Shown here piece after piece: positions 1-6,459 of a stretch of 6,557 nucleotides of DNA. Each line of letters starts with the position of its first letter. The first letter of the stretch is position 1. The notes beneath the pieces are model-generated. The model was not told the origin of the DNA and made no database searches. It was given only the letters and a program-made list of their open reading frames with translations. The DNA is from Mesoaciditoga sp964503355 (lineage in GTDB: Bacteria; Thermotogota; Thermotogae; Mesoaciditogales; Mesoaciditogaceae), in contig CAZCZS010000085.1 of NCBI GenBank assembly GCA_964503355.1, positions 1 to 6,557 on the forward strand. The letters run 5' to 3'. The position numbers and the translations under genes were made by a program.

Positions 1-74
1 TCACTGATTTTGTAGATCAGTTGGGTTGTCACCGACCTTGATTTTCACAACGTTTCTTCATATTCAGTTAGAAC
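1..74. other. Left-edge sequence without a supported gene
   Basis: Only short open stretches remain. One plus-strand frame is open from the edge to TGA at 39-41 and could be the last 12 codons of a convergent gene, but nothing identifies it. A 6-bp inverted repeat (3-8 and 16-21) is too small to call. Confidence 0.4.
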
Positions 75-114
75 GATAAGAATGAAGCGGTGAAATCACC
101 GCTTCATTCTTATC
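75..114 (-). terminator. Perfect 19-bp inverted repeat, likely operon terminator
   Basis: Arms 75-93 and 96-114 are exact reverse complements (GATAAGAATGAAGCGGTGA) around a 2-base centre, so the RNA would form an 18-bp stem with a tetraloop. It begins 18 bases after the last stop codon of the operon, the expected place for a terminator. On the minus strand it is followed by GTTCTAACTG, not a clear U tract, and its GC-rich part is near the loop rather than the base. A textbook intrinsic terminator would look different. It may be bidirectional, a 3'-end stabilising stem, or a binding palindrome. Confidence 0.6.
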
Positions 115-132
115 ATGATATTTTGAATCGTT

Positions 133-369
133 TTACTTGCAATTCAAATCTCTCTTTATCTCCTCGTATTCTTCTTTACTTATCTCTCCCGCAGCGTAAC
201 GTCTCTTCAATATTTCGCACGCTTCGTTTTGTCTGTGAGGATACAATCTTACACCGTTATGGAAGAAAAGATAAAGAAAAACGACAAAGAGGATTATTCC
301 AGCCAAATCCCACACAAGCGACCATAACGCGTACTGACCATACCACCAAAAAGGCCAAAAAAACACCAT
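133..369 (-). CDS. Small membrane protein with C-terminal SHOCT-like domain
   Basis: This 78-aa protein is of unknown function. Residues 1-20 are strikingly aromatic (W5, W8, W9, W16, W20, plus F and Y). A hydrophobic stretch at about 18-36 should form one transmembrane helix, followed by a basic segment with R41 and R46. Residues 50-75 (ILKRRYAAGEISKEEYEEIKRDL) match the short C-terminal SHOCT pattern: a helix, a GEIS/T turn and a KEEYEE helix. SHOCT tails occur on many small membrane proteins and are thought to mediate oligomerisation or binding; no enzymatic role is implied. Start ATG 369 has a clear GGAGGG site 6 bases upstream, within the 15-base gap after nadE, so it is the last gene of the operon. 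The 19-bp inverted repeat begins 18 bases beyond its stop. The coding call is strong; a link to NAD or tRNA metabolism is not shown by the sequence. Confidence 0.88.
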   Translation of the reverse strand: MVFFWPFWWYGQYALWSLVWDLAGIILFVVFLYLFFHNGVRLYPHRQNEACEILKRRYAAGEISKEEYEEIKRDLNCK

Positions 370-375
370 TTTTAT

Positions 376-381
376 CCCTCC
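376..381 (-). promoter_or_regulatory. Shine-Dalgarno site of the SHOCT gene
   Basis: The minus strand reads GGAGGG, 6 bases before ATG 369. It occupies the short gap between nadE and the small gene, which argues that the small ORF is really translated. Confidence 0.75.
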
Positions 382-384
382 AAC

Positions 385-2139
385 TTAGAACCTTTTCAGT
401 TCTACGTTGCGCCATTCGTTGTAATGATTGGTTATGGGAAGTCTTCTATCCCTTCCAAACGCCCTTGTTGTCAGCTTTATACCAGGTGGTGCTTGACGTC
501 TTTTGTATTCGTTTCTGTCCACCATTCTAATGGTTTTTTTAACGGTCTCTTCATCAAACCCCATTTCCACTATCTCACGTGACGAAAGATCCTTTTCAAC
601 GTAAAGATCCAGGATCGCATCCAAAGTTTCATAGGCTGGGAGCGAATCCTGATCAACTTGGCCAGGCTTCAACTCAGCCGATGGAGGTTTTACAAGCACG
701 TTGTTTGGTATCACATCTCTTTTTTTGAACGAATTGTACCATTTCGCAACTCTGTACACCATCGTCTTGTAAAGATCTTTTATGACGGCAAATCCTCCCG
801 CCATGTCACCGTAAAGGGTGGCGTAACCGACGCTCATTTCAGATTTATTGCCGGTTGTCAAAACAAGCCATCCAAATTTGTTTGACAGGGCCATAAGGTA
901 ATTCCCACGTATTCTCGCCTGTAAATTTTCCTCGGTGACATCCGGTTTCGTTCCTTTGAAAACCTCATCAAGGGCTCTCAAATAAGAATCAAAGACGTTT
1001 TTTATCGGTATTGTGTACGTTTCAATGCCCAAGTTATTCGCGAGAATTTTGGCATCTTCAACACTTGACTTTGAAGAGTACATCGACGGCATCAAAACTC
1101 CGACGACGTTTTCTTTTCCAAGAGCCTCAGTGGCCACAACGGCCACCAGAGAAGAATCGATCCCGCCACTTAAGCCTATCAAAACTTTCTTAAAACCATT
1201 CTTTTTCACGTAATCTCTGACTCCCAACGTCAAAGCCTTGAAGATCTCTTCCTCCAAAGAAAGAGGCGTTGCGATTTCACCTTCATGTTCTTCACGCTCG
1301 TCGTATTTCGCGGGATTAAGATTCAACACGACGGATTTACCGGCTGAATTTTTCGTCATCTCTCTTCTGCGCGGGTCGTGAAGATTCGCGCTCACTATGC
1401 TGGGTATGCTTATGTCCGTGGTTAAAATCGCTTCTTCAAAATCTGGTCCTCTGCTTTTGATTTTCCCCATTTCATCTATCACCAGGCTATGCCCATCAAA
1501 GACAAGTTCGTCTTGTCCGCCAACGGTGTTGACATACACCACAGCCGCTCTGCAATCGGAAGCCCGAACTTTTAACATTTCTTCACGATTGAAGCCCTTT
1601 TGAAGATGATAAGGAGAAGAAGATATGTTTAGAATTATCATGGCTCCATCGGCTATTTCATCCATCACGGGACCATCGGGGATCCATATATCCTCACATA
1701 TGCTAAGACCGATCTTTATACCGTTGTACTCGATGTTGAAAGGATGTTGACCAGCGGAAAAGTATCTTTTTTCATCGAAAACACCGTAATTTGGTAGGAG
1801 TATCTTGTGATACGTTCCAACGATTTCTCCACCTTTTATAACGGCCGCAGCGTTGTATATATCGTCTTTTCTGTCAACGAATCCAACGATAATTATCGAT
1901 TCGTACTTCTTCGTGTATTCGGCGATTTCTTTGAGGGCCCTGAGATTTCTTTCTATGAAAGCGTGTTTGAGCAAAAGATCTTCGGGAGGATATCCAACGA
2001 GGGAAAGCTCTGGAAAAACGATAAAGTCTGGTTTCAATTTTTGCACTTCGTCTATGGATGAAAGAATTTTTCTTTTATTTTCTTCTATTCCACCGACCAC
2101 AAAATCCTTTTGGACAAGAGAAAAACGTATGTTTTTCAA
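385..2139 (-). CDS. nadE: Glutamine-dependent NAD+ synthetase
   Basis: NadE catalyses the last step of NAD+ synthesis, amidating deamido-NAD+ with ATP and an amide nitrogen from glutamine. The 584-aa protein is the two-domain glutamine-using form, in the usual size range. The N-terminal nitrilase-type glutaminase (about 1-270) carries the Glu-Lys-Cys triad: E44 in FPELSLVGYPPEDLLL, K112 in YHKILLPNYGVFDE and C148 in SICEDIW. The C-terminal synthetase (about 290-584) has the ATP pyrophosphatase loop SGGIDSS (324-330) and TTGNKSEMSVGY (428-439). It ends with the RRQAPPGIKLT block and FGRDRRLPITN. The start is TTG at 2139, supported by an AAGGAGGT site 6 bases upstream. No Met lies nearby, and the protein begins at the expected first beta strand. 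The TTG overlaps the folK stop (TTGA). The SHOCT gene follows 15 bases after the stop. Confidence 0.97.
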   Translation of the reverse strand: MKNIRFSLVQKDFVVGGIEENKRKILSSIDEVQKLKPDFIVFPELSLVGYPPEDLLLKHAFIERNLRALKEIAEYTKKYESIIIVGFVDRKDDIYNAAAVIKGGEIVGTYHKILLPNYGVFDEKRYFSAGQHPFNIEYNGIKIGLSICEDIWIPDGPVMDEIADGAMIILNISSSPYHLQKGFNREEMLKVRASDCRAAVVYVNTVGGQDELVFDGHSLVIDEMGKIKSRGPDFEEAILTTDISIPSIVSANLHDPRRREMTKNSAGKSVVLNLNPAKYDEREEHEGEIATPLSLEEEIFKALTLGVRDYVKKNGFKKVLIGLSGGIDSSLVAVVATEALGKENVVGVLMPSMYSSKSSVEDAKILANNLGIETYTIPIKNVFDSYLRALDEVFKGTKPDVTEENLQARIRGNYLMALSNKFGWLVLTTGNKSEMSVGYATLYGDMAGGFAVIKDLYKTMVYRVAKWYNSFKKRDVIPNNVLVKPPSAELKPGQVDQDSLPAYETLDAILDLYVEKDLSSREIVEMGFDEETVKKTIRMVDRNEYKRRQAPPGIKLTTRAFGRDRRLPITNHYNEWRNVELKRF

Positions 2140-2606
2140 ACTGATACCTCCTTCAATTCTTTCAACATCTCACCAACGCTTTTATGAAGAAGTGGATGAA
2201 CGTATCGGGGCGCTATCTCCCAAAGAGGTTCTAAAACAAACAACCTGTTTTGCATGTCAGGATGCGGTATCACAAGATCGGCGAATTTAACAACCTTCTT
2301 GTCATAAAAAATTATATCCAAATCCACGGTCCTGGGTCCCCATTTTTTCTCTCTCACCCTACCAAGCTTTTTTTCTATGTTCAGCAATGTTTCCAGGAGC
2401 GACATCGGCGTAAGATCCGTTTTTACCTTCGCAACGCAGTTCATGAAATCGTTCTGATCCGTTACACCGTAAGGTTTGGTTTCATAAAAAGTGGAAATCC
2501 TTAAAAATTCCATTCCCTCTTCTTTCATTTTCTCCATCGCATGGAGAATCGTTTCCTTACGATTTCCCATGTTAGAGCCAAAGGCTATGTAAGCTATATG
2601 AGTCAT
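2136..2606 (-). CDS. folK: 2-amino-4-hydroxy-6-hydroxymethyldihydropteridine diphosphokinase (HPPK)
   Basis: FolK transfers pyrophosphate from ATP to 6-hydroxymethyl-7,8-dihydropterin, making the substrate that FolP consumes. The cytoplasmic protein has 156 aa, typical for a stand-alone HPPK. Visible motifs are IAFGSNMGNR (7-16), the flexible-loop YETKPYG (41-47), NCV near 56, LLNIEKKLGR (74-83) and the family signature WGPRTVDLDIIFY (89-101). Its R92, D95 and D97 correspond to the arginine and the two Mg-binding aspartates of E. coli HPPK. IPHP (113-116) and RLFVLEPL (121-128) follow. Start ATG 2606 overlaps the folP stop as ATGA and has a strong AAGGAGGT site 6 bases upstream, so initiation should be efficient independent of coupling. 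The stop overlaps the TTG start of nadE. Nothing is missing or unusual in the protein. Confidence 0.97.
   Translation of the reverse strand: MTHIAYIAFGSNMGNRKETILHAMEKMKEEGMEFLRISTFYETKPYGVTDQNDFMNCVAKVKTDLTPMSLLETLLNIEKKLGRVREKKWGPRTVDLDIIFYDKKVVKFADLVIPHPDMQNRLFVLEPLWEIAPRYVHPLLHKSVGEMLKELKEVSV
2146..2153 (-). promoter_or_regulatory. Strong Shine-Dalgarno site deciding the nadE TTG start
   Basis: The minus strand reads AAGGAGGT, 6 bases before TTG 2139 and inside the end of folK. The same octamer at the same spacing serves folK. It supports the non-ATG start of NadE. Confidence 0.8.
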
Positions 2607-3442
2607 CTTCGAACCTCCTTAAGCGCATCTATCATTTTCATCGCTTTAACGTGCGCTTTCACGTCGTGTACCCTCACTATATTGGCTCCGTTCATGACCG
2701 CCACGCTGTTTAACGCTATCGTTGGTTCAAGTCTTTCGGAAACGTCCATTGGCATTATCATGTCTATCATGGACTTCCGGGATATGCCTATCAATATCGG
2801 TAAATTCAAATCCGTAAAAGCGTTCAAGTGCGCTATGATGTTGAGGTTGTCTTGCAGTCTCTTGCCAAAACCAATTCCAGGATCTATAACGATCTTTTCC
2901 CTTGCCAAACCCGCATCCGTGGCGATCTTCACGGAACGCTCCAGTTCCTCATGAATTTCTCTTATCACATCCTCGTAGTAAGGATTTTTTTGCATGTTTC
3001 TCGGTTCCCCTTTGATATGCATAACCACTATCGGCACGTTCAAACTCGCCACCACTCTTGCCATATTAGGATCGAATCGCAATCCACTGATATCATTTAT
3101 CATGTCCGCACCCGCTTGTATCCCCACTTGGGCGGTTGAAGCGCGATAGGTGTCTATCGATATTGGCAAGTTGGTAACCTTTCTTATCTCCTTTACGGCC
3201 TGGGATATTTTTTTCATCTCTTCATCGGCTCTTATCGGAAGAGCACCCGGTCTTGTTGATTCGGCGCCGATGTCCAAGATATCGGCGCCTTCCTCTTCCA
3301 TTCTCTTCGCAACTTCAGCTATGTTGGAGATCCTCACCCTACTTGAAGGATAAAAAGAATCCTCCGTCACGTTTATTATTCCCATGATGTAGGTTCTGGA
3401 AAAATCAAAAACGCTGTTTCTTATCTTCAAAGGTTTCAACAT
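2603..3442 (-). CDS. folP: Dihydropteroate synthase
   Basis: FolP condenses 6-hydroxymethyl-7,8-dihydropterin diphosphate with p-aminobenzoate to give dihydropteroate, the step blocked by sulfonamides. It is a cytoplasmic TIM-barrel enzyme. From ATG 3442 the protein has 279 aa, normal for the family. Visible motifs, in order, are MGIINVTEDSF (with N24), DIGAESTRPGA, SIDTYR (D97), MINDISG (N116), VMHIKGEPRNMQ, VIDPGIGFGK (D187), GISRKSM (K223) and IVRVHDV (R257, H259). These match the pterin-, pABA- and phosphate-binding residues of E. coli FolP in order and spacing. The start is uncertain by one codon: TTG 3445 directly precedes ATG 3442. ATG gives a TGATG overlap with gatB and TTG gives a TTGA overlap; GGTGA upstream could serve either. 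FolP uses the product of FolK, encoded next. Confidence 0.97.
   Translation of the reverse strand: MLKPLKIRNSVFDFSRTYIMGIINVTEDSFYPSSRVRISNIAEVAKRMEEEGADILDIGAESTRPGALPIRADEEMKKISQAVKEIRKVTNLPISIDTYRASTAQVGIQAGADMINDISGLRFDPNMARVVASLNVPIVVMHIKGEPRNMQKNPYYEDVIREIHEELERSVKIATDAGLAREKIVIDPGIGFGKRLQDNLNIIAHLNAFTDLNLPILIGISRKSMIDMIMPMDVSERLEPTIALNSVAVMNGANIVRVHDVKAHVKAMKMIDALKEVRR
2613..2620 (-). promoter_or_regulatory. Strong Shine-Dalgarno site of folK
   Basis: The minus strand reads AAGGAGGT, 6 bases before the folK ATG at 2606 and inside the end of folP. It is a consensus ribosome site and fixes the folK start. Confidence 0.8.
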
Positions 3443-4869
3443 CAAGATTCACCATCCAACAACCTTTTCACGAGCTTTCCGACAACTTTTGGGTCCGCCT
3501 TTCCTCTCGTTTTCTTCATCACGCCTCCAACGAAGAATCCAACAACGGACGTTTTCCCATTTTTGTATTTTTGCACCGTATCTGGGTTTTCATCTATAAC
3601 CTCTTTCACTATGGATATGAGTTCATCTTCATCGGAAACTTGCAGTAGATTCTTTTCCTTCACGATCTCCTCTGGAGTCTTTCCATTTTTGTAAACTTCT
3701 GCCAGCACTTCTTTCGCTGCCAAACGCGATATTTTCGATGAATTCGTGTAATTTATGATCTCCTTCAAGTATTCAACGGGAATTTTTTCGGCACTGAACT
3801 CCACACCATCCAAATTGAAAAGCCCCAAGACTTCGTTAACTATCCAATTCGAAGCGTCTTTGGGATTTATTCCCGTTCGAACAAGCTCTTCAAAATAATT
3901 CGAAAGGATGACTTCTTTTGAGAGAATCTTGGCGTTTTCCCTGCTTATTTTAAACTCTTCTTCGTATCTTTTGGATTTCTCATCCGGAAGCTCGGGTAAT
4001 TCTCTTCTTATCCTTTCGATTCTTTCCTTTGAAACCACGAGAACGGGAAGATCTGGCTCCGGAAAATACCTGTAATCATTTTCCGCTTCTTTGGATCTCA
4101 TTGAGACGGTTGATTTCGTCGATGAATCCCATCCCCTGGTTTCTTGAGGAACGCTTTCGCCTGAAAGCATCGCACGTTTTATTCTTTCTATTTCGTACTC
4201 GAGTGCTCTTTGAACGAATTTAAAGGAGTTTATATTTTTTACTTCCACTCGAGAGCTGGAGCGTTCACCGTCTCTTATGGAAACGTTGGCATCGCATCTC
4301 AGAGCGCCCTCCTCCATGTTGCCAGTGCTTACACCTATGGTACGAAGAATATCTCTCAGCTTTTCCATGAATTCTCTTGCCTCTTCAGGTTTCTCCATAT
4401 CCGGTTCCGTCACTATCTCTATCAAGGGAATACCACATCTGTTCAAGTCGACCAAGCTTGATTTTGCTTCGGTTATGGTTTCAGAAGAGTGAAACATTTT
4501 TCCTGCATCTTCTTCTATGTGTATTCTTCTTATCCTAACCTTTTTCCCTTCATCTAAGGTGATGTACCCATTCGTTGCTATTGGATGAAAATATTGCGTT
4601 ATCTGATAACCTTTTGGTAGATCTGGATAAAAATAGTTCTTCCTATCAAAACTGGATACCTCGTGTATTTCGCAGTTCAAAGCGGCAGCGGCACGAATCG
4701 CATATTCAACCACTTCGTCGTTCAAAACCGGTAACGCTCCAGGCTGACCGGTACAGACGGGACAGATGTTGGTATTTGGTTCAGCGTCAACTTCGTTTTT
4801 ACAAGAACAGAACGCTTTCGTCTTCGTGGAAAGCTGAGCGTGTATCTCAAGCCCTATGATGCTCTTCAT
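3442..4869 (-). CDS. gatB: Aspartyl/glutamyl-tRNA amidotransferase subunit B
   Basis: GatB is the kinase/transamidase subunit of GatCAB. It binds the misacylated tRNA, activates the side-chain carboxylate with ATP and transfers ammonia delivered from GatA. The 475-aa protein is full length. The N-terminal catalytic cradle starts with GLEIHAQLSTKTKAFCSC. Cysteines 21, 23, 36 and 39 form a CxC...CxxC set expected to bind zinc, as in other zinc-type GatB proteins. HIEEDAGK (117-124) and the family signature LVDLNRCGIPLIEIVTEPD (139-157) are intact, as is the DYRYFPEPD block (265-273). The C-terminal helical and YqeY-like tRNA-binding tail covers roughly 325-475 and ends with GFFVGGVMKKTRGKADP (444-460). 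ATG at 4869 overlaps the gatA stop (ATGA). The upstream GGTGA is a weak ribosome site, so translational coupling to gatA is likely. The TGA at 3442-3444 abuts the folP start. Confidence 0.97.
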   Translation of the reverse strand: MKSIIGLEIHAQLSTKTKAFCSCKNEVDAEPNTNICPVCTGQPGALPVLNDEVVEYAIRAAAALNCEIHEVSSFDRKNYFYPDLPKGYQITQYFHPIATNGYITLDEGKKVRIRRIHIEEDAGKMFHSSETITEAKSSLVDLNRCGIPLIEIVTEPDMEKPEEAREFMEKLRDILRTIGVSTGNMEEGALRCDANVSIRDGERSSSRVEVKNINSFKFVQRALEYEIERIKRAMLSGESVPQETRGWDSSTKSTVSMRSKEAENDYRYFPEPDLPVLVVSKERIERIRRELPELPDEKSKRYEEEFKISRENAKILSKEVILSNYFEELVRTGINPKDASNWIVNEVLGLFNLDGVEFSAEKIPVEYLKEIINYTNSSKISRLAAKEVLAEVYKNGKTPEEIVKEKNLLQVSDEDELISIVKEVIDENPDTVQKYKNGKTSVVGFFVGGVMKKTRGKADPKVVGKLVKRLLDGES

Positions 4870-6269
4870 CTCTCATCACCACTTGGCATTGGAAATTCTC
4901 CTCTCACTTTTTCGTAATTTCTTGCAATTTGCAACACCTTTGCATCATCAAATCTTCTCCCGATTATCTGCAATCCTATTGGCATTTCATCGACAAAACC
5001 CATGGGAACACTTATGGCCGGCGAACCAACCAAATTGGCGGGAATCGTGTATATATCCTGAAGATAGTAATCCAATGGATTCGAAATCTCACCGTGTTTA
5101 AAAGCCACACTCGGAGTTGTTGGCCCCAAAATGGCATCGTACGAAGAGAAGATCTTATTCATCTCTTCTTTTATCATGGCGCGAACTCTCTGAGCTTTAT
5201 CGAAGTAGGCATCGTAATAAGTGGCAGAGAGGGTGAAAGTTCCCAACATTATCCTTCTTTTGACTTCCTTACCAAAGCCTTGATCTCTCGTTTCGTTGTA
5301 TATACCATCTATCGTTTCGTTGTCCACCCTTAAACCGTACCTTATACCATCGTATCTTGAAAGGTTGGAAGAAGCTTCCGCGGGAGCTATAACGTAATAA
5401 ACGGCGACGGAATACTTCAGAGAAGGAATGGAAACCTCTTGCATTTGAACGCCCAGTTTTTCGAAGTTTCGCATGGCCTCGTTGAAAACAGCTCTTACCT
5501 TTGGATTTAATCCTTTTACGAATTCCTTTGGAATGGCCATTTTCATCCCCTCAACGCTCTCCTCGATCTTTTCTAAAAACTCCATCTTTTTTTCAACGGT
5601 CGTGGCATCTTTTTCGTCTCTACCAACAATGAAACTCGTTATGAGAGCCGCATCTCTCACGTTCTTCGTTAGGGGACCTATTTGATCCATCGAAGAGGCA
5701 AAGGCTGCCAAGCCGTATCTTGAAACCAATCCGTAGCTTGGTTTGTAACCTACTATTCCGCAAAAAGAAGCCGGTTGGCGTATGGAGCCACCCGTGTCAG
5801 AACCCAATGCAAACGGAACCATTCCTCCAGCCACAGCCGCCGCAGAGCCACCACTTGAACCTCCGGGAACTCTTTCCAAATCCCATGGATTTTTCGTTGA
5901 AAAAAACGCGGAGTATTCGGTAGAAGAACCCATTGCAAATTCATCCAAATTCGTTTTACCCAAAACCACAGCTCCATTTTTCAAAAGTTTTTCCACAGCC
6001 GTGGCGGTGTAAGTGGAACCGTAATTTTCGAGGATCTTGGAAGCACACGTGGTTTTCGTGCCTTCAAGCTGCATGTTATCTTTGACAGCAAAAGGAATGC
6101 CACTTAGCGGTCCTTCCCCTTTCTTTATTTCACATTTCGAAATGTAGGCTTTTAGCGTTTCATTCATCTTTTCCGAACGAATTTTGAAGTGTTCCACCAC
6201 CTCTGAAGCCTTCAAATCTCCCTTCTTTATGGCCTCCATAAGATCCTCCACACTCATCTTAGATATCAA
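4866..6269 (-). CDS. gatA: Glutamyl-/aspartyl-tRNA amidotransferase subunit A
   Basis: GatA is the glutaminase subunit of the cytoplasmic GatCAB complex. It releases ammonia from glutamine, which GatB uses to convert misacylated Glu-tRNA(Gln) or Asp-tRNA(Asn) to the amidated form. The amidase signature fold is intact. With the TTG start at 6269 (467 aa), the Ser-cisSer-Lys triad falls at K63 (in AVKDN), S138 (in PGGSSGGS) and S162 (in SDTGGS), with the spacing known from other GatA proteins. The length is normal. A longer frame opens with TTG at 6311, but that codon abuts the -10 box and lies upstream of the expected transcript start. TTG 6269 has a GGAAGGAG Shine-Dalgarno 8 bases upstream. 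ATG 6257 is the other candidate but sits 20 bases from that site. The stop overlaps the gatB start as ATGA. No gatC precedes it. Function is near certain; the start is inferred. Confidence 0.96.
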   Translation of the reverse strand: MISKMSVEDLMEAIKKGDLKASEVVEHFKIRSEKMNETLKAYISKCEIKKGEGPLSGIPFAVKDNMQLEGTKTTCASKILENYGSTYTATAVEKLLKNGAVVLGKTNLDEFAMGSSTEYSAFFSTKNPWDLERVPGGSSGGSAAAVAGGMVPFALGSDTGGSIRQPASFCGIVGYKPSYGLVSRYGLAAFASSMDQIGPLTKNVRDAALITSFIVGRDEKDATTVEKKMEFLEKIEESVEGMKMAIPKEFVKGLNPKVRAVFNEAMRNFEKLGVQMQEVSIPSLKYSVAVYYVIAPAEASSNLSRYDGIRYGLRVDNETIDGIYNETRDQGFGKEVKRRIMLGTFTLSATYYDAYFDKAQRVRAMIKEEMNKIFSSYDAILGPTTPSVAFKHGEISNPLDYYLQDIYTIPANLVGSPAISVPMGFVDEMPIGLQIIGRRFDDAKVLQIARNYEKVRGEFPMPSGDER

Positions 6270-6277
6270 GTCGAACA

Positions 6278-6285
6278 CTCCTTCC
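6278..6285 (-). promoter_or_regulatory. Shine-Dalgarno site deciding the gatA start
   Basis: The minus strand reads GGAAGGAG, 8 bases before TTG 6269 and 20 bases before ATG 6257. No comparable site precedes the TTG at 6311. The spacing therefore favours the TTG at 6269 as the start of GatA. Confidence 0.65.
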
Positions 6286-6311
6286 ACATTTTTAACTGTA
6301 TGATCAAACAA

Positions 6312-6320
6312 ATTATATCA
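6312..6320 (-). promoter_or_regulatory. Extended -10 promoter for the gatA operon
   Basis: The minus strand reads TGATATAAT here, a perfect TATAAT hexamer (6312-6317) with an upstream TGn extension. No good -35 box lies at 16-18 bases; the best hexamer at 17 bases is ACTTTC (6335-6340), which suits an extended -10 promoter. The transcript should start near 6304-6305, giving a leader of about 35 bases before TTG 6269. No other promoter this good was seen within the tightly packed genes, so it probably drives the whole operon. This is inferred from sequence only. Confidence 0.7.
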
Positions 6321-6341
6321 CTCACATTGCGCATGAAAGTA

Positions 6342-6357
6342 ACGAAAAAGTTTTCGT
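6342..6357. repeat. Short inverted repeat upstream of the gatA promoter
   Basis: ACGAAAA and TTTTCGT form a perfect 7-bp inverted repeat around AG. It lies at about -37 to -53 from the predicted transcript start, where an activator or repressor could bind. AT-rich palindromes of this size arise by chance, so an operator role is only a suggestion. Confidence 0.3.
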
Positions 6358-6376
6358 CAAGACAAGTAAAAAATCA

Positions 6377-6451
6377 GCACGTGGCTTGTAGTTCTGTAGT
6401 GCGTGGCAGAGGGCGTTTTTATTCGTTTTTGTATTTGTCACGTGCCACGTG
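6377..6451. repeat. Cluster of CACGTG palindromes with inverted copies
   Basis: CACGTG occurs at 6378-6383, 6439-6444 and 6446-6451. CACGTGGC (6378-6385) is the exact reverse complement of GCCACGTG (6444-6451). A third related unit, CGTGGCA (6402-6408), is also complementary to TGCCACG (6443-6449). The last block alone can fold as CACGT-GCC-ACGTG. The cluster lies about 70-145 bases upstream of the predicted transcript start of gatA. It may be a binding array or a decayed repeat element; function is unknown. Confidence 0.5.
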
Positions 6452-6459
6452 TTTGATGA

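Noticed and set aside
3..21. Small hairpin ACTGAT...ATCAGT
   Set aside because: A 6-bp stem with a 7-base loop is expected by chance, and no T run follows.
1..74. 15-codon minus-strand GTG frame (VKIKVGDNPTDLQNQ)
   Set aside because: It is too short, has no Shine-Dalgarno, and lies downstream of the likely operon terminator.
90..530. Plus-strand open frame of 146 codons
   Set aside because: It runs antisense over the SHOCT gene and the end of nadE, starts inside the inverted repeat, has no ribosome site and has low-complexity, unrecognisable content.
1853..2290. Plus-strand open frame of 145 codons
   Set aside because: It is antisense to the nadE start and folK, both of which have full family motifs. 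No ribosome site or domain was seen.
2541..2954. Plus-strand open frame of 137 codons with hydrophobic stretches
   Set aside because: It is antisense to folP and folK. Its apparent hydrophobicity comes from the complement of conserved coding sequence.
3442..4869. GatE/archaeal-type amidotransferase instead of GatB
   Set aside because: The length of 475 aa, absence of a GatE AspRS-like insertion and adjacency to an amidase-type GatA all indicate bacterial GatB.
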